A DNA stretch of 38,516 bases from assembly GCA_016215205.1 (NCBI GenBank), contig JACRKU010000005.1:1-38516 (forward strand), written 5' to 3'. This document shows, in pieces, positions 16,374 through 25,230 of the stretch. The stretch comes from Candidatus Yonathbacteria bacterium (lineage in GTDB: Bacteria; Patescibacteriota; Minisyncoccia; Phycocordibacterales; UBA1550). A model generated the notes under the pieces. The model saw nothing but the letters and a program-made list of their open reading frames with translations. It was not told the DNA's origin and made no database searches. The first letter of the stretch is position 1, and every line of letters starts with the position of its first letter. The position numbers and the translations under genes were made by a program.

Positions 16374-17570
16374 CTATATATTCCCAGCAATTTGGTAAAT
16401 AGGGATAAGCACCGATGCAAGCACTCCGCCCACGCCTATGCCGAGCGCCACAATCATCGCCGGCTCTATCATGGAAATCACCGTATTGATAGCATTCGTA
16501 ACTTCGCGCTGATAAAAAACCGAAAGTTTTTGCAGGATGTTTCCAAGTTCCCCTGTCTCCTCGCCAACTTTAATCATCTGAAGCATCACACTTGGGATCT
16601 CTTTGCGGCCCTCCAGTGTTTTTGAAAGTGGCGAGCCCGCCTTTACCTTTGTCACGGCATCCGTAAGGATGTTTTGGAAAATTTCATTGTCCACCACCTT
16701 TGCGGTAATTTCCAAAGAACGCACCATCGAGATGCCGTTGGAGAGCATCACGAACATATTGTCCGCTACGCGAGAAAGATAGAGCGTGCGATAAAGATTG
16801 CCGATAACAGGAAACCACAACTTTGTATGCGCGAGAAAACTCGTACCGCGAGTAAAACGCCACACGAAGAAAAATACTGTTGCAAGAACCATGGCAACAA
16901 ACATGCCATAATTTACGAGTAAAAAACTCGTCTTGATTACTATCGTCGTATAAAATGGCACATCCTGCCCGCTCTGTGTAATGATTTCGGATAATTTCGG
17001 AATAACGAGAGTGAACATGAGTATCATAACAACAACGAATGTGGAGATGACAAAAGCGGGATAAATGAGCGCGCCTCGCACTTTTGATATGAGCTCATAC
17101 GAGCGTTCAAGATAATCTGCAAGGGCGCCAAAGGTCTCGGCAAGCTTGCCTGACTCTTCCCCGCCGACAACCATATTGACGTAGAAATCTGAAAAAAGTC
17201 TTGGGTGTTTAAAAAGTGCGCCGGAAATTAGAACGCCGTTTTGAATATCATCGGATATTTCTGTGAACTTTTTTGCGATTACGGGATTCTCGGACTCTGA
17301 TGCTACAATACGGAATGTTTTAAGCGCGGGAACATGCGCATCGAGGAGCGTCGCGATTTGCCGTGAAATTATAGAAACTTCTTTTACGGAAACGCGATTA
17401 AATATATTGACATCAAATTCAAAAAAAGGTTTTTTATCCGCAGGCCGCACCAAGACCACCACGAGCCCGCTTCGCTGGAGCGTGTTAATCGCCGAATCCT
17501 GATTTTGAGCCTCAATGTTACCGGAGGTTTCCCTTCCGTCTTTTGTAACTGCCTTATATATAAAGAGCAT
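16374..17570 (-). CDS. pilC: Type IV pilus inner-membrane platform protein PilC
   Basis: The 398-aa protein starts FIYKAVTKDGRETSGNIEA. It has two GspF domains, each with a cytoplasmic helical part and membrane segments (for example GALIYPAFVISTFVVVMILM and the second half ending GVGGVLASVLIPIYQIAG). The motif GEESGKLAETFGALADYLE and its repeat VGEETGELGNILQKLSVFY mark the two halves. PilC links the PilB/PilT motors to the pilus base. It follows pilT by 11 nt. Confidence 0.95.
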   Translation of the reverse strand: MLFIYKAVTKDGRETSGNIEAQNQDSAINTLQRSGLVVVLVRPADKKPFFEFDVNIFNRVSVKEVSIISRQIATLLDAHVPALKTFRIVASESENPVIAKKFTEISDDIQNGVLISGALFKHPRLFSDFYVNMVVGGEESGKLAETFGALADYLERSYELISKVRGALIYPAFVISTFVVVMILMFTLVIPKLSEIITQSGQDVPFYTTIVIKTSFLLVNYGMFVAMVLATVFFFVWRFTRGTSFLAHTKLWFPVIGNLYRTLYLSRVADNMFVMLSNGISMVRSLEITAKVVDNEIFQNILTDAVTKVKAGSPLSKTLEGRKEIPSVMLQMIKVGEETGELGNILQKLSVFYQREVTNAINTVISMIEPAMIVALGIGVGGVLASVLIPIYQIAGNI

Positions 17571-17581
17571 TGTAATATAAA

Positions 17582-18658
17582 TTATGCTTGAAGCATCCTC
17601 TCGAGACTTTTTGGATTAAACGAATACAGAAGCGCGTTTTCCGGAGTCACCTCGCCCTTAAGTACGAGTTCGGAAAGACTTCGGTTCATATCAATCATAC
17701 CATCTTTCATTCCTGTCTCGATAACAACATCGACCTCGTGGGTGCGACCCTCGCGAATAAGACTTGATACTGCGGTGTTGTTTATAAGAAGCTCGTACGC
17801 GGGAATAAGCCCGCCCGAAATGCGCGGGACAAGGCGCTGTGAAAAAATGCCGACTAAGCTTCCCGCAAGCTGAACACGAATCTGCGACTGCTGGTCTCCG
17901 GGAAACGAGTCGATGATGCGGTCAATCGTTTGCGAAGCGTTGTTTGTGTGGAGTGTCGAAAGAACGAGGTGTCCTGTTTCCGCGGCGGTCACCGCGGTAG
18001 AGATTGTTTCCGGATCGCGCATCTCCCCGATCATGATCACATCGACATCCTGGCGAAACACAGACTGAAGTCCGGACCTAAAGTCATTTGTATCAATACC
18101 GACCTCGCGCTGGTCAATAATCGCTTTTTGAGAACGGAACAGGTATTCTATGGGGTCCTCAATGGTAACGATGTGCTCCGCGCGGTCGCGGTTGATAACC
18201 TCGATCATTGACGCAAGCGTTGTTGACTTACCCTGCCCCACCGGTCCTACAACGAGAAAAAATCCTTGTTTCTTTCTGGTAAAAATCTCGAGTATCGGCG
18301 GCAAATTGAGCTCCTTGATGGTCTTGACCTGTGTGGGAATCGCGCGGAGGGCGACGCCAACCGCATTTTTCTGGTAAAATGCACTTCCGCGGAAACGACC
18401 TTTACCAAAAAATTCATAAGAGAAATCGAGTTCTCGATTCGCAAGAAATCGCTCTTTGAATGCAGGGGTAACAAGCACTGAAAGCATCCCCATCGTATCC
18501 TCGGGAGTGAGCACCGCGAGATTCATAAGAGGTGTTAAGTTACCAGAAACGCGAAAAGTTGGATAGTGTCCAGCCGACAAATGAATGTCCGATGCGCCAT
18601 CAGAAATAGCGCGCATTATTAAAACTTCAACTTCTTCTTTATAATTGCGACTGGACAT
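17582..18658 (-). CDS. pilT: Pilus retraction ATPase PilT
   Basis: The 358-aa secretion ATPase has the PilT N-terminal SDIHLSAGHYPTFRVSG and Walker A GPVGQGKSTT (GPTGSGKST is more usual). It also has the Asp box TIEDPIEYLF, Walker B VIMIGEMRDPETI and the His box TGHLVLSTLHTN. The PilT-specific C-terminal part (AYELLINNTAVSSLIREGRTHEV) separates it from PilB. It powers depolymerisation, that is, twitching and DNA uptake. Confidence 0.94.
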   Translation of the reverse strand: MSSRNYKEEVEVLIMRAISDGASDIHLSAGHYPTFRVSGNLTPLMNLAVLTPEDTMGMLSVLVTPAFKERFLANRELDFSYEFFGKGRFRGSAFYQKNAVGVALRAIPTQVKTIKELNLPPILEIFTRKKQGFFLVVGPVGQGKSTTLASMIEVINRDRAEHIVTIEDPIEYLFRSQKAIIDQREVGIDTNDFRSGLQSVFRQDVDVIMIGEMRDPETISTAVTAAETGHLVLSTLHTNNASQTIDRIIDSFPGDQQSQIRVQLAGSLVGIFSQRLVPRISGGLIPAYELLINNTAVSSLIREGRTHEVDVVIETGMKDGMIDMNRSLSELVLKGEVTPENALLYSFNPKSLERMLQA

Positions 18659-18678
18659 TGTTTAATTGTTTATTAGAA

Positions 18679-19092
18679 TTAATCTGCTTCCGCGAACGAT
18701 TCTCCGTCATCCAAAACGGTCATTACTTTCTCCATAACCTCGGATGGATTTGCGGACGCTTTTATCACATATCCATTCGCGCCGAGAGCGAGCTCCTTTT
18801 CGGCAAGAAAAGACTGTTCCAAATTTGAAAGCACGATAGCCTTTGCGTTTGGTGCAAGCTTCTCTTTCTTTATGAGCGCGAGGAGCTCAAAGCTGTCCAT
18901 CGCGGGTGGCACCACGTCAAGAAGCATGACATCGGGGATGATTCCTCCTTTCAATTTTCTGAGCGCGTCAACGCTTCCAAACGCTTGAGTCACTTCAAAC
19001 CCCTTCTCTTTAAATTTGAATGTGTACATATCAAGGAGAAATTTGTCATCATTGACGATGAAAATCTTTTTAGATATCTGACTTGATTCCAT
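18679..19092 (-). CDS. Single-domain response regulator
   Basis: The 137-aa protein is a receiver domain: acidic pair in IFIVNDDKFLL, the phospho-acceptor Asp in PDVMLLDVVPP, Ser/Thr region AIVLSNLEQ (Ser in place of the common Thr) and Lys in GYVIKASANPSEV. There is no output domain, so it may act by protein contact like CheY or PilG/PilH. It sits between pilB and pilT. TTGTGA-17-TAGAAT lies just before the ATG, so it could have its own promoter. The only histidine kinase seen is 13 kb away. Confidence 0.85.
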   Translation of the reverse strand: MESSQISKKIFIVNDDKFLLDMYTFKFKEKGFEVTQAFGSVDALRKLKGGIIPDVMLLDVVPPAMDSFELLALIKKEKLAPNAKAIVLSNLEQSFLAEKELALGANGYVIKASANPSEVMEKVMTVLDDGESFAEAD

Positions 19093-19170
19093 GACAATTC
19101 TATCATATCATCCGAGAGTTCACAAAGTCAAAAAGTTAGAAACGGACGCAAACACACATCCGCTTTCAAC

Positions 19171-20895
19171 TTACAATGTATTTATCTCTTGAAACGGCAC
19201 AATCTTATCCATACTTTTCAAGATTGCATCTTCTTTCATCGATATCATTCCTCTTTTGCGGGTAGCTTCCCACAAGCGAACCTCTGTCGGCTCAGCCAGA
19301 ATAATCTTTTCGATGTCCTTGTCCACGGAAAAGACTTCAAATACCGCGAGGCGTCCGCGAGTTCCCGATGGACATTCGGAGGTTGACATCGCTTCGTGAA
19401 GCGGTCTCGCAAGATTGAGTTTTTTCTTGAATTCTTGCGGAAAATCCTGAAATTGTTTTTCAATAATCATACTGATCGCTCCCTCATTGAGAACTTCTTT
19501 CGCCCCGCCGGGACAAATCTTTTTTACGAGGCGCTGTGCTACAGAAAGTACGAGCGTTGGCGCAATAAGATATGGATCGATACCCATATCCACAAGACGC
19601 GGAATGGCGCCAATGGCAGTGTTGGTGTGAAGCGTTGAAAGCACGAGGTGTCCCGTAAGCGCCGCCTGAATGGCAAGCTGTGCCGTCTCAGCATCGCGAA
19701 TCTCGCCAACCATAATAATATCCGGGTCCTGACGAAGCGTGGTGCGAAGCCCTGCCGCAAAAGTATACCCAATCTCCGGACGCACCTGAGACTGACTAAT
19801 TCCGCTCATATTATACTCAACAGGGTCTTCAAGCGAAACAATGTTTTTTGTTTCCTTGTCGAGCTCATTCAACATCGAATAAAGAGTGGTTGATTTACCG
19901 GACCCGGTGGGTCCCGTAATGAGAATGATTCCGTATGGACGCGCGAGGGCGCTTCGCACGAGCGCGAGGTGCTCCGGCCGAAAACCGATATCATCAATCT
20001 TCTGAACACCCTTTTGCGTATCCAAAATACGCATTACCACCTTTTCCCCATAATAAGCGGGAAAAGTAGAAACACGAAAATCGATTTTTCGGCCATCGAT
20101 ACGCGCCGAGAAACGCCCGTCTTGGGGTTTGCGCTTTTCGTCGAGCTTCAAAGACGCAAGGATTTTAATGCGCGCGACAACTGAATTATGCACATCAACT
20201 GGAAGCACAAGACTGGTAAAAAGCTCACCGTCAACGCGAAAACGCACGCGCACATTCTCGCCAGTATGTTCAATGTGCACGTCGGATGCGCCGCCTTCGA
20301 CGGCGTGACGCAGAATAACCGCTGTAATCTTTGCCACAGGAGCGTCTTCCACGACACGCGCTTCTTTCTTTGTGGCAACAGTGACCTTTCCGGCGCCCTC
20401 CTTAAGAAGGGCGTCCTTGTCGACATCGCTTATATCAACCTCGAGCTCCGAAAGCGCTTTTGTCACCTCTCCGGTAAGTCCGCGGTAACTCTCGAGAATC
20501 ACCTTCAAATCCTCATCCGATATGAGAAATATCTTGAATGGCATTCCGAGTTTCGTCGCGATAAATTGTAATGCGTCGCGCGCTTCAATATTTTCCGGGT
20601 CTGTAATTCCAATCTCAAGAACTTCGTTCACGACTCCTATCGGAGCAAAATGATAATGTGAAGCGGAATCTTCTGGGATATACTTTAAAATTTCAAAAGC
20701 GACACCTTTGCCTTTCAGATCGCGCGTGGGCAGATTGTAATAAAACCCGCGCCCCTTCAAAATATCTTCTTTTGTCACTCCCGCCTTTGCAAGCACTTCG
20801 TCAATTGACGCTCCTTCATTCAAATGCTTCAAAAGTGCCGGGATTAGCTCCTTTTTTATAATACCGTGAAGCGCGAATGTGTCGAGGATTGCCAT
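19171..20895 (-). CDS. pilB: Pilus extension ATPase PilB
   Basis: The 574-aa ATPase has an N-terminal MshEN-type domain and then the GspE core: SDVHIEHTGENVRVRFRVDG, Walker A GPTGSGKSTTLYSML, Asp box SLEDPVEYNM, Walker B IIMVGEIRDAETA and TGHLVLSTLHTN. A CxxC-type zinc motif is reduced (KKICPGGAKEV has one Cys), as is seen in some GspE proteins. It powers pilin polymerisation and follows the pilP-like gene by 9 nt. Confidence 0.95.
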   Translation of the reverse strand: MAILDTFALHGIIKKELIPALLKHLNEGASIDEVLAKAGVTKEDILKGRGFYYNLPTRDLKGKGVAFEILKYIPEDSASHYHFAPIGVVNEVLEIGITDPENIEARDALQFIATKLGMPFKIFLISDEDLKVILESYRGLTGEVTKALSELEVDISDVDKDALLKEGAGKVTVATKKEARVVEDAPVAKITAVILRHAVEGGASDVHIEHTGENVRVRFRVDGELFTSLVLPVDVHNSVVARIKILASLKLDEKRKPQDGRFSARIDGRKIDFRVSTFPAYYGEKVVMRILDTQKGVQKIDDIGFRPEHLALVRSALARPYGIILITGPTGSGKSTTLYSMLNELDKETKNIVSLEDPVEYNMSGISQSQVRPEIGYTFAAGLRTTLRQDPDIIMVGEIRDAETAQLAIQAALTGHLVLSTLHTNTAIGAIPRLVDMGIDPYLIAPTLVLSVAQRLVKKICPGGAKEVLNEGAISMIIEKQFQDFPQEFKKKLNLARPLHEAMSTSECPSGTRGRLAVFEVFSVDKDIEKIILAEPTEVRLWEATRKRGMISMKEDAILKSMDKIVPFQEINTL

Positions 20896-20904
20896 GGAAC
20901 ATTT

Positions 20905-21339
20905 TTAAGGGGTTTGTGACTGCACCCCGGAAACCGAAGCGGATTGCGCACCAGACTGAGAAGTTGCGCTCTTTGCGGCCGTTTCTTCAATGGCTCTCAT
21001 TTTTAATTTCCATGCAGTGGGAATGAATGGATTCGACCTCCCCACTGCCTCAATAGGTACCGCAACTGTGAAATCTTGAAGATTTTTAAATGCGGGCAAA
21101 TCAAAAATAATTTTGGAATCCGCCACCGCGCGCTCCAAGTCTCCAAGGTCTTTAACCGTGTAATCAATCTGGGTTCCAATAGACACCGTTTCTTCCGCAA
21201 TCTTGGCAATTGAAGCAACCGAACTCACGGTAGCAGTATCTTTCTTTACGAAAATAAAATATCCGACAATCAAAACTCCCACCGGAACTGCCACAGTCAA
21301 TATGTTTATCAAAAGCGATTTTATTTGTTCATTTTTCAT
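20905..21339 (-). CDS. PilP-like pilus alignment protein
   Basis: The 144-aa protein has one N-terminal membrane helix (about residues 12-30) and a short extracytoplasmic part ending in the motif VGRSNPFIP, similar to the NPF/DPF motif of PilP-type lipoproteins. A Ser/Gln/Ala-rich tail follows. It sits exactly where pilP would follow pilM-N-O, but it lacks a lipobox, in line with the absence of an outer membrane. The assignment is by position and motif. Confidence 0.55.
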   Translation of the reverse strand: MKNEQIKSLLINILTVAVPVGVLIVGYFIFVKKDTATVSSVASIAKIAEETVSIGTQIDYTVKDLGDLERAVADSKIIFDLPAFKNLQDFTVAVPIEAVGRSNPFIPTAWKLKMRAIEETAAKSATSQSGAQSASVSGVQSQTP

Positions 21340-21343
21340 ATGA

Positions 21344-22018
21344 TTATTTAAGAGAATAGGTCTCTATCGCCACCGTATATTGATAAGTCGGCGGTGCCTT
21401 CGACTTAGAATCGGGCGGCAACATAACAAAAGAGATATCTGTCAGATTAATCAGCCCCAGGCTTTTTTCAAGGTCATTTAAAAAGAGTTGTGATGCCTCG
21501 TAAGAAGCGACAAATGTAAAATTTGCACTGGTGGATACAAATTTTTTACCTGAAACCGAAGCCTTGCCTTCAATTGTTGGATTCATGGTGTATGCCCCTT
21601 GCGCCTGATTTATTTTTGCGCCAAGAGATACTGTGTTTACGATCCCCTGTGTCACGCTGACACCAGATGGTGCAGTGTTTTTGAGCGTGCCGTTTGCGGG
21701 TCCTTCTACCTTGATGTCAGACAAAATAATTCTATTCTTTCTGCCGATATATTGGATATTGTTTGCAAAACGAACCGCATCAATTTTTTCGGGTAGAAAC
21801 ACCTCAAAACGGGACAGGCTGGAAGGCTCAATACCATCCATGTTTTTCTTGGTTTTATCGATTAATGCCTTAATCTCGCCGGATGTACTGAGAACCTTGG
21901 AAAGAGCTACTATATCGTCACGACGTTCTTGGCTCAAGTTGTATGCCGGCACGACATAGAAAAACGCAAAACCAGAAGAGATTATGAGGACAATAAATGA
22001 GATGATTGGTTTAGTCAT
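21344..22018 (-). CDS. pilO: PilO-like pilus assembly protein
   Basis: The 224-aa bitopic protein has one N-terminal membrane helix (IISFIVLIISSGFAFFYVVP), a coiled-coil segment, and a ferredoxin-like C-terminal domain (FVASYEASQLFLNDLEKSL). This is the layout of PilO, which dimerises with PilN. The pilP-like gene follows after 4 nt. Confidence 0.75.
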   Translation of the reverse strand: MTKPIISFIVLIISSGFAFFYVVPAYNLSQERRDDIVALSKVLSTSGEIKALIDKTKKNMDGIEPSSLSRFEVFLPEKIDAVRFANNIQYIGRKNRIILSDIKVEGPANGTLKNTAPSGVSVTQGIVNTVSLGAKINQAQGAYTMNPTIEGKASVSGKKFVSTSANFTFVASYEASQLFLNDLEKSLGLINLTDISFVMLPPDSKSKAPPTYQYTVAIETYSLK

Positions 22019-22027
22019 TATAGTATG

Positions 22028-22930
22028 TTACCAAAATTTAAACTTCGACCAGAGCGACATTAAAAAAGACTGCCACCCTTCCGCCTTCGCGGAGGTACTC
22101 GTGGTAAGTCCGCCCTGTGGAGCCGCGGTCAAGCCGCTCGCTTGACCACCAGTTTCAGTAGCCGGAAGGGACGTAGGTTCAAGAACAGATACCTGTAATT
22201 CTGTTGAAGTTGTTCCGGTGGTGGTGCCCATATCTGCCGCAGAAGATGCAGGTGCCGTGACAATGGGAGCCTTAGCGTTGGTGACAGTAGTAGTTGCGAC
22301 GACGGGTTCCTTCATTTCAAAAGCGGGAGTGATTAAAGCGCTTAAGTTATTTGTATACAATAAATAATCGGGCGCAAACGCCATTGCAAAAGTAAACGTT
22401 ACCGTACCAAATTTTGTAAGACTGACATCGCGCACGGAAAACCCGGAAAGTTCTTTGGTTTGACTTCGGAAAACATCTGCTTGGTACGCGAGCGCCGCAT
22501 AAGTCGGCGCTTCGCCCGAAAGCTCAAGCTGGGAGCCATCTGGGGTCTTCTTAAAAGAAAATCTATCATACAAAATGCTTTCAGTCGTATTTTTTGATAA
22601 GAACGCAAACACCGGAGACACGACAGTATGTGCGTTTAAAAGTTCACGCGCAATATCGGCGCGCGCGCGGAATACCTTCGCCTCTGAAACTTCCGAAGCA
22701 TCGCTGAATTCTTTTTGTACGGATTTTATTTCAGTTGTTTTTGTCGCTACCTCTTGATTCAAAATACCATTGTAATAAAAGAGTCCGGCGTACGCGCCGA
22801 TAATTGAAACAAAAGCAATTCCGGCAATAAATCCCATAACGCTTCGCGGACGGCGCCTTTCCAAAAAGGACTCCTCGCGGACGAGCGACCCTTTTGGAAT
22901 GAACGAAATTTTTGGGTTAGTGCCATCCAT
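22028..22930 (-). CDS. pilN: PilN-like pilus assembly protein with Thr/Ala-rich tail
   Basis: The 300-aa protein has a short cytoplasmic N-terminus with the conserved FIPKGSL-type PilM-binding segment, then one membrane helix (SVMGFIAGIAFVSIIGAYAG), a coiled coil and a small globular domain. A low-complexity Thr/Ala/Ser/Pro tail of about 80 residues is unusual for PilN and ends in a Trp/Phe-rich segment (WQSFLMSLWSKFKFW). It follows pilM by 32 nt. Confidence 0.72.
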   Translation of the reverse strand: MDGTNPKISFIPKGSLVREESFLERRRPRSVMGFIAGIAFVSIIGAYAGLFYYNGILNQEVATKTTEIKSVQKEFSDASEVSEAKVFRARADIARELLNAHTVVSPVFAFLSKNTTESILYDRFSFKKTPDGSQLELSGEAPTYAALAYQADVFRSQTKELSGFSVRDVSLTKFGTVTFTFAMAFAPDYLLYTNNLSALITPAFEMKEPVVATTTVTNAKAPIVTAPASSAADMGTTTGTTSTELQVSVLEPTSLPATETGGQASGLTAAPQGGLTTSTSAKAEGWQSFLMSLWSKFKFW

Positions 22931-22962
22931 AATTATTCTCTTTTATTATACTATGTTTATTA

Positions 22963-24099
22963 TCACTCTTCTAGTCCTTTTAGCGCAATGCCGATAGCCA
23001 CCGCAAAGTTTGGGCTCAACTCTTTCAATGTTGAAGACAAGAATGCCGGCGTATCAACGCGGGCAAACGGGTCGCCGACAAAAAAAGAAGCGTTTGGGAA
23101 ATTTTGTGCCACTATCTTCTCGATACCTTTTAATCGCGCGCCGCCGCCGACCAAAATTACTTTTGATATCTTTGTATTATATTTGCGTTCATAGTTTTCC
23201 GTGAATCGCGCCGCTTCATTCATGATATTCGCAATGATAAGCTCGGAAACTACGAGGACATCTCGCCCTTCCTCGTCGCCAATCATCCCAACGCGACATT
23301 TTATTTCCTCCGCTTGATCAAGGGAAAGCTGGCGAGAGCGCGAGAGCGCGAGCGTAATGTCCTGCCCGCCCGATGAGATAACGTGTGAACCGCGCACAAC
23401 GCCCTCATCCACGAGAGCAAGCTTTGTACTTCCCGCGCCAATGTCGATTACAAGAGTAGGCAAGAGGTCCCGCCCGACGACCGCGCGAAGAGTACTGAAT
23501 ATCTCAATCTCGAAATGCGATGCCTCTCCGGGAATCTGCGCATCACGCTTGATTGATTCATATTTTTTGATAATCTCATTGTGAATCGCGGCAATGATGA
23601 CTTCAGTCTTCCCGATTTGTTTTGCGGAGGAAACTGGAGCGGCAACAACAGCTCCGGCCTTTACTTCCGCTTTGCGTTTTGGCAGAACCCACCAGTCGAG
23701 CGAAACTTCGGTAATAGGTACGGGTATGTATCGTCGTGCTTCTATTGGAATCATTGATTCAAGTTCTTTCTTTTCCACATCGGGAAGCTCGGCAACAGTG
23801 AGCAAGCTCGCGCTAAATGGAATCGCCATAAGCGTGTGGTGAGCAACAATGCCCATTTCCTTCAAAAGGTCGCGGAGCGCTTCCGCAATCTTTTCCGGGG
23901 GGAGATTGGTTGCCTGCCCCGAGGATTTTCCGGCGCGAGGACCAAGGGCAATCTCGCCGTAGTTTCGCAAAACTGCTTTTTCTTCAACCTTTTCAATTGC
24001 GACAACCTTGATGGAAGATGAGCCAATATCAATACCGAGGATTACCCCCTTGTGTCCAGTCGAAAAAACTTTTTTAAATGATTCTAAAATTGAAACCAT
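22963..24099 (-). CDS. pilM: Pilus assembly actin-like ATPase PilM
   Basis: The protein is an actin-fold ATPase with GIDIGSSSIKVVAIEK (phosphate 1), a central LVIDIGAGSTKLALVDEG (phosphate 2) and VILVGGGARLKGIEKIVA (adenosine motif). PilM forms a cytoplasmic ring bound to PilN. The ORF track starts at 24168, but the Met at 24099 (MVSILESFKK) fits the family and lies 11 nt after TATACT, giving 378 aa. It is the first gene of the pilus operon and is divergent from comF. Confidence 0.92.
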   Translation of the reverse strand: MVSILESFKKVFSTGHKGVILGIDIGSSSIKVVAIEKVEEKAVLRNYGEIALGPRAGKSSGQATNLPPEKIAEALRDLLKEMGIVAHHTLMAIPFSASLLTVAELPDVEKKELESMIPIEARRYIPVPITEVSLDWWVLPKRKAEVKAGAVVAAPVSSAKQIGKTEVIIAAIHNEIIKKYESIKRDAQIPGEASHFEIEIFSTLRAVVGRDLLPTLVIDIGAGSTKLALVDEGVVRGSHVISSGGQDITLALSRSRQLSLDQAEEIKCRVGMIGDEEGRDVLVVSELIIANIMNEAARFTENYERKYNTKISKVILVGGGARLKGIEKIVAQNFPNASFFVGDPFARVDTPAFLSSTLKELSPNFAVAIGIALKGLEE

Positions 24100-24253
24100 A
24101 ATATATACTATTAGTATATCATGAAAAATGGAATCTTTGGCGCCGGTAAAAATAGAAGTTATCCACAAGCGAGTGAGTGAGATAAAAATAAGTTTAATAA
24201 TTTGTTTTTATCTCCGAGCGAGCGAAGTGGATATTGTACCTAGTTATATCCAC
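24100..24253. promoter_or_regulatory. Divergent pilM-comF control region with DnaA-box match
   Basis: A near-perfect palindrome ATATACTA/TAGTATAT (about 24102-24118) offers -10 sequences in both directions. A consensus DnaA box TTATCCACA is at 24159-24167. A 10-bp hairpin GAGATAAAAA/TTTTTATCTC spans 24179-24214. GTGGATAT/ATATCCAC (24227-24253) forms an 8-bp hairpin that ends right at the comF ATG. One DnaA box is not evidence of an origin. Confidence 0.45.
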
Positions 24254-24925
24254 ATGCACCTACTGTTATCGATATTCACACGACTCATTGATGCCGTATT
24301 CCCTAGCGTATGCGGAGGATGTGGGAAAAGTGGCGGGCTTTTGTGCGCGGACTGCATTGCAAATGTTCCTAGCGCTTCGCCTGCAACACAATCATTCATT
24401 ACTGCAGTTTTCGATTATCAAAATCCGATAATACGCGGGGTAATTTGGAAATTTAAATACAAGAACGCGCGCGGAGTCGCAAAATATTTTGGTATGGCGC
24501 TCTACGATGAAATCATTGGCGAAATCGGCGATGACATTCGCATCTCAAAAAATGAAGTGTTCTTGCTCGTACCAATCCCGCTTCACGCAAAACGATTACG
24601 CGAGCGCGGGTACAACCAGAGCGAACTTCTCGCGCGAGAAATTATTAAATATGCAAAAGAACAAGGAAGCGAAAAAATGTTTAAGCTTGCGCCAGGCGCG
24701 CTCACCCGTACGCGTGCAACTAAACCACAGGCGAAATCTGAGAAACGCTCCACGCGTTTTGAAAATCTCCGCGGAGCGTTTTTTGCATTTCCTGAACTCG
24801 TGCGCGGCAAGCATATTATTCTCATCGACGATGTTACCACCACCGGTGCAACCCTGACCTCAGCGCGCAAAACACTTCTAAAAAACGGCACAAAAACCGT
24901 GCGCGCATACGCAGTGGCGCACTAG
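24254..24925 (+). CDS. comF: ComF-family phosphoribosyltransferase
   Basis: The protein has the N-terminal zinc ribbon of ComFC (VCGGCGKSGGLLCADC) and the PRTase fold. The PRPP-binding signature is HIILIDDVTTTGATLTSA, and VPIPLHAKRLRERGYNQSELLA is the family-specific segment. ComF is needed for DNA uptake in naturally competent bacteria, which fits the adjacent divergent type IV pilus operon. The start is set at the third Met (24254), because family members begin about 10-20 residues before the first CxxC, giving 223 aa. The ORF track version (24128) would add 42 atypical residues. Confidence 0.9.
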   Translation: MHLLLSIFTRLIDAVFPSVCGGCGKSGGLLCADCIANVPSASPATQSFITAVFDYQNPIIRGVIWKFKYKNARGVAKYFGMALYDEIIGEIGDDIRISKNEVFLLVPIPLHAKRLRERGYNQSELLAREIIKYAKEQGSEKMFKLAPGALTRTRATKPQAKSEKRSTRFENLRGAFFAFPELVRGKHIILIDDVTTTGATLTSARKTLLKNGTKTVRAYAVAH

Positions 24926-24968
24926 AGAAAACGCGCCGAATATGATAAGGTGGTAAAGTTCAACAACT

Positions 24969-25055
24969 GGAGACGTGACCGAGAGGCCGAAGGTACCTCA
25001 CTGCTAACGAGGCAGGGGATAAAACCCCTCGAGGGTTCGAATCCCTCCGTCTCCG
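24969..25055 (+). tRNA. tRNA-Ser (GCT)
   Basis: Acceptor GGAGACG pairs with CGTCTCC and the discriminator is G. The anticodon stem CCTCA/CGAGG carries loop CTGCTAA (GCT, codons AGC/AGT). A long variable arm GGGG-ATAAAA-CCCC identifies the Ser class, and the T-arm is GAGGG-TTCGAAT-CCCTC. CCA is not encoded. Its 3' end is duplicated downstream. Confidence 0.95.
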
Positions 25056-25101
25056 CAAAACAAGAAGCTCAACACGAATGTGTCGGGCGACTGTGTTTTG
25101 C
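25055..25101 (+). other. Hairpin between tRNA-Ser and element A
   Basis: GCAAAAC and its complement GTTTTGC enclose an inner ACAC-gaat-GTGT hairpin. It occupies the same place as the long hairpin after tmRNA (37262-37312), so a spacer hairpin appears to be part of the shared layout. Confidence 0.55.
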
Positions 25102-25103
25102 GA

Positions 25104-25230
25104 GAGATGGAGGGATTCGAAAGCGAACGCGGGCACCCGCCTGGCACGGCGGGTCGCGAGAGCAGGGCCGAGAAATTTTTATGAGTGGCGACGAATAAAA
25201 ATGTTCTTGGCCAAAAATCCCTCCGTCTCC
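25104..25230 (+). ncRNA. Structured RNA element A, echoing the tRNA-Ser 3' end
   Basis: The element opens with GAGATGGAGGGATTCGAA, complementary to the last T-loop-to-acceptor bases of tRNA-Ser with one G-T pair. It ends with AATCCCTCCGTCTCC, a direct copy of that same 3' end, so the two can form a 14-bp closing helix. Inside are a 4-bp helix CGCG/CGCG, hairpin CCCGCC/GGCGGG, and hairpin GGCCGAGAA/TTCTTGGCC extended by TTTTTAT/ATAAAAA with loop GAGTGGCGACGA. Element B after tmRNA has the same helices with compensatory changes. No known RNA family was recognised. Transcription probably reads through from the tRNA to the terminator at 25237. Confidence 0.65.

Noticed and set aside
24159-24167. 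Replication origin at the DnaA-box match
   Set aside because: Only one box was seen, with no dnaA or dnaN gene and no AT-rich unwinding cluster.
24950-25198. 82-aa ORF across tRNA-Ser
   Set aside because: It reads through the tRNA and the structured element, so it is noncoding.
25104-25230. Group I or group II intron as explanation for elements A and B
   Set aside because: No conserved group I P/Q/R/S core or group II domain V was seen, the elements are too short, and they lie outside the mature RNA rather than within it.
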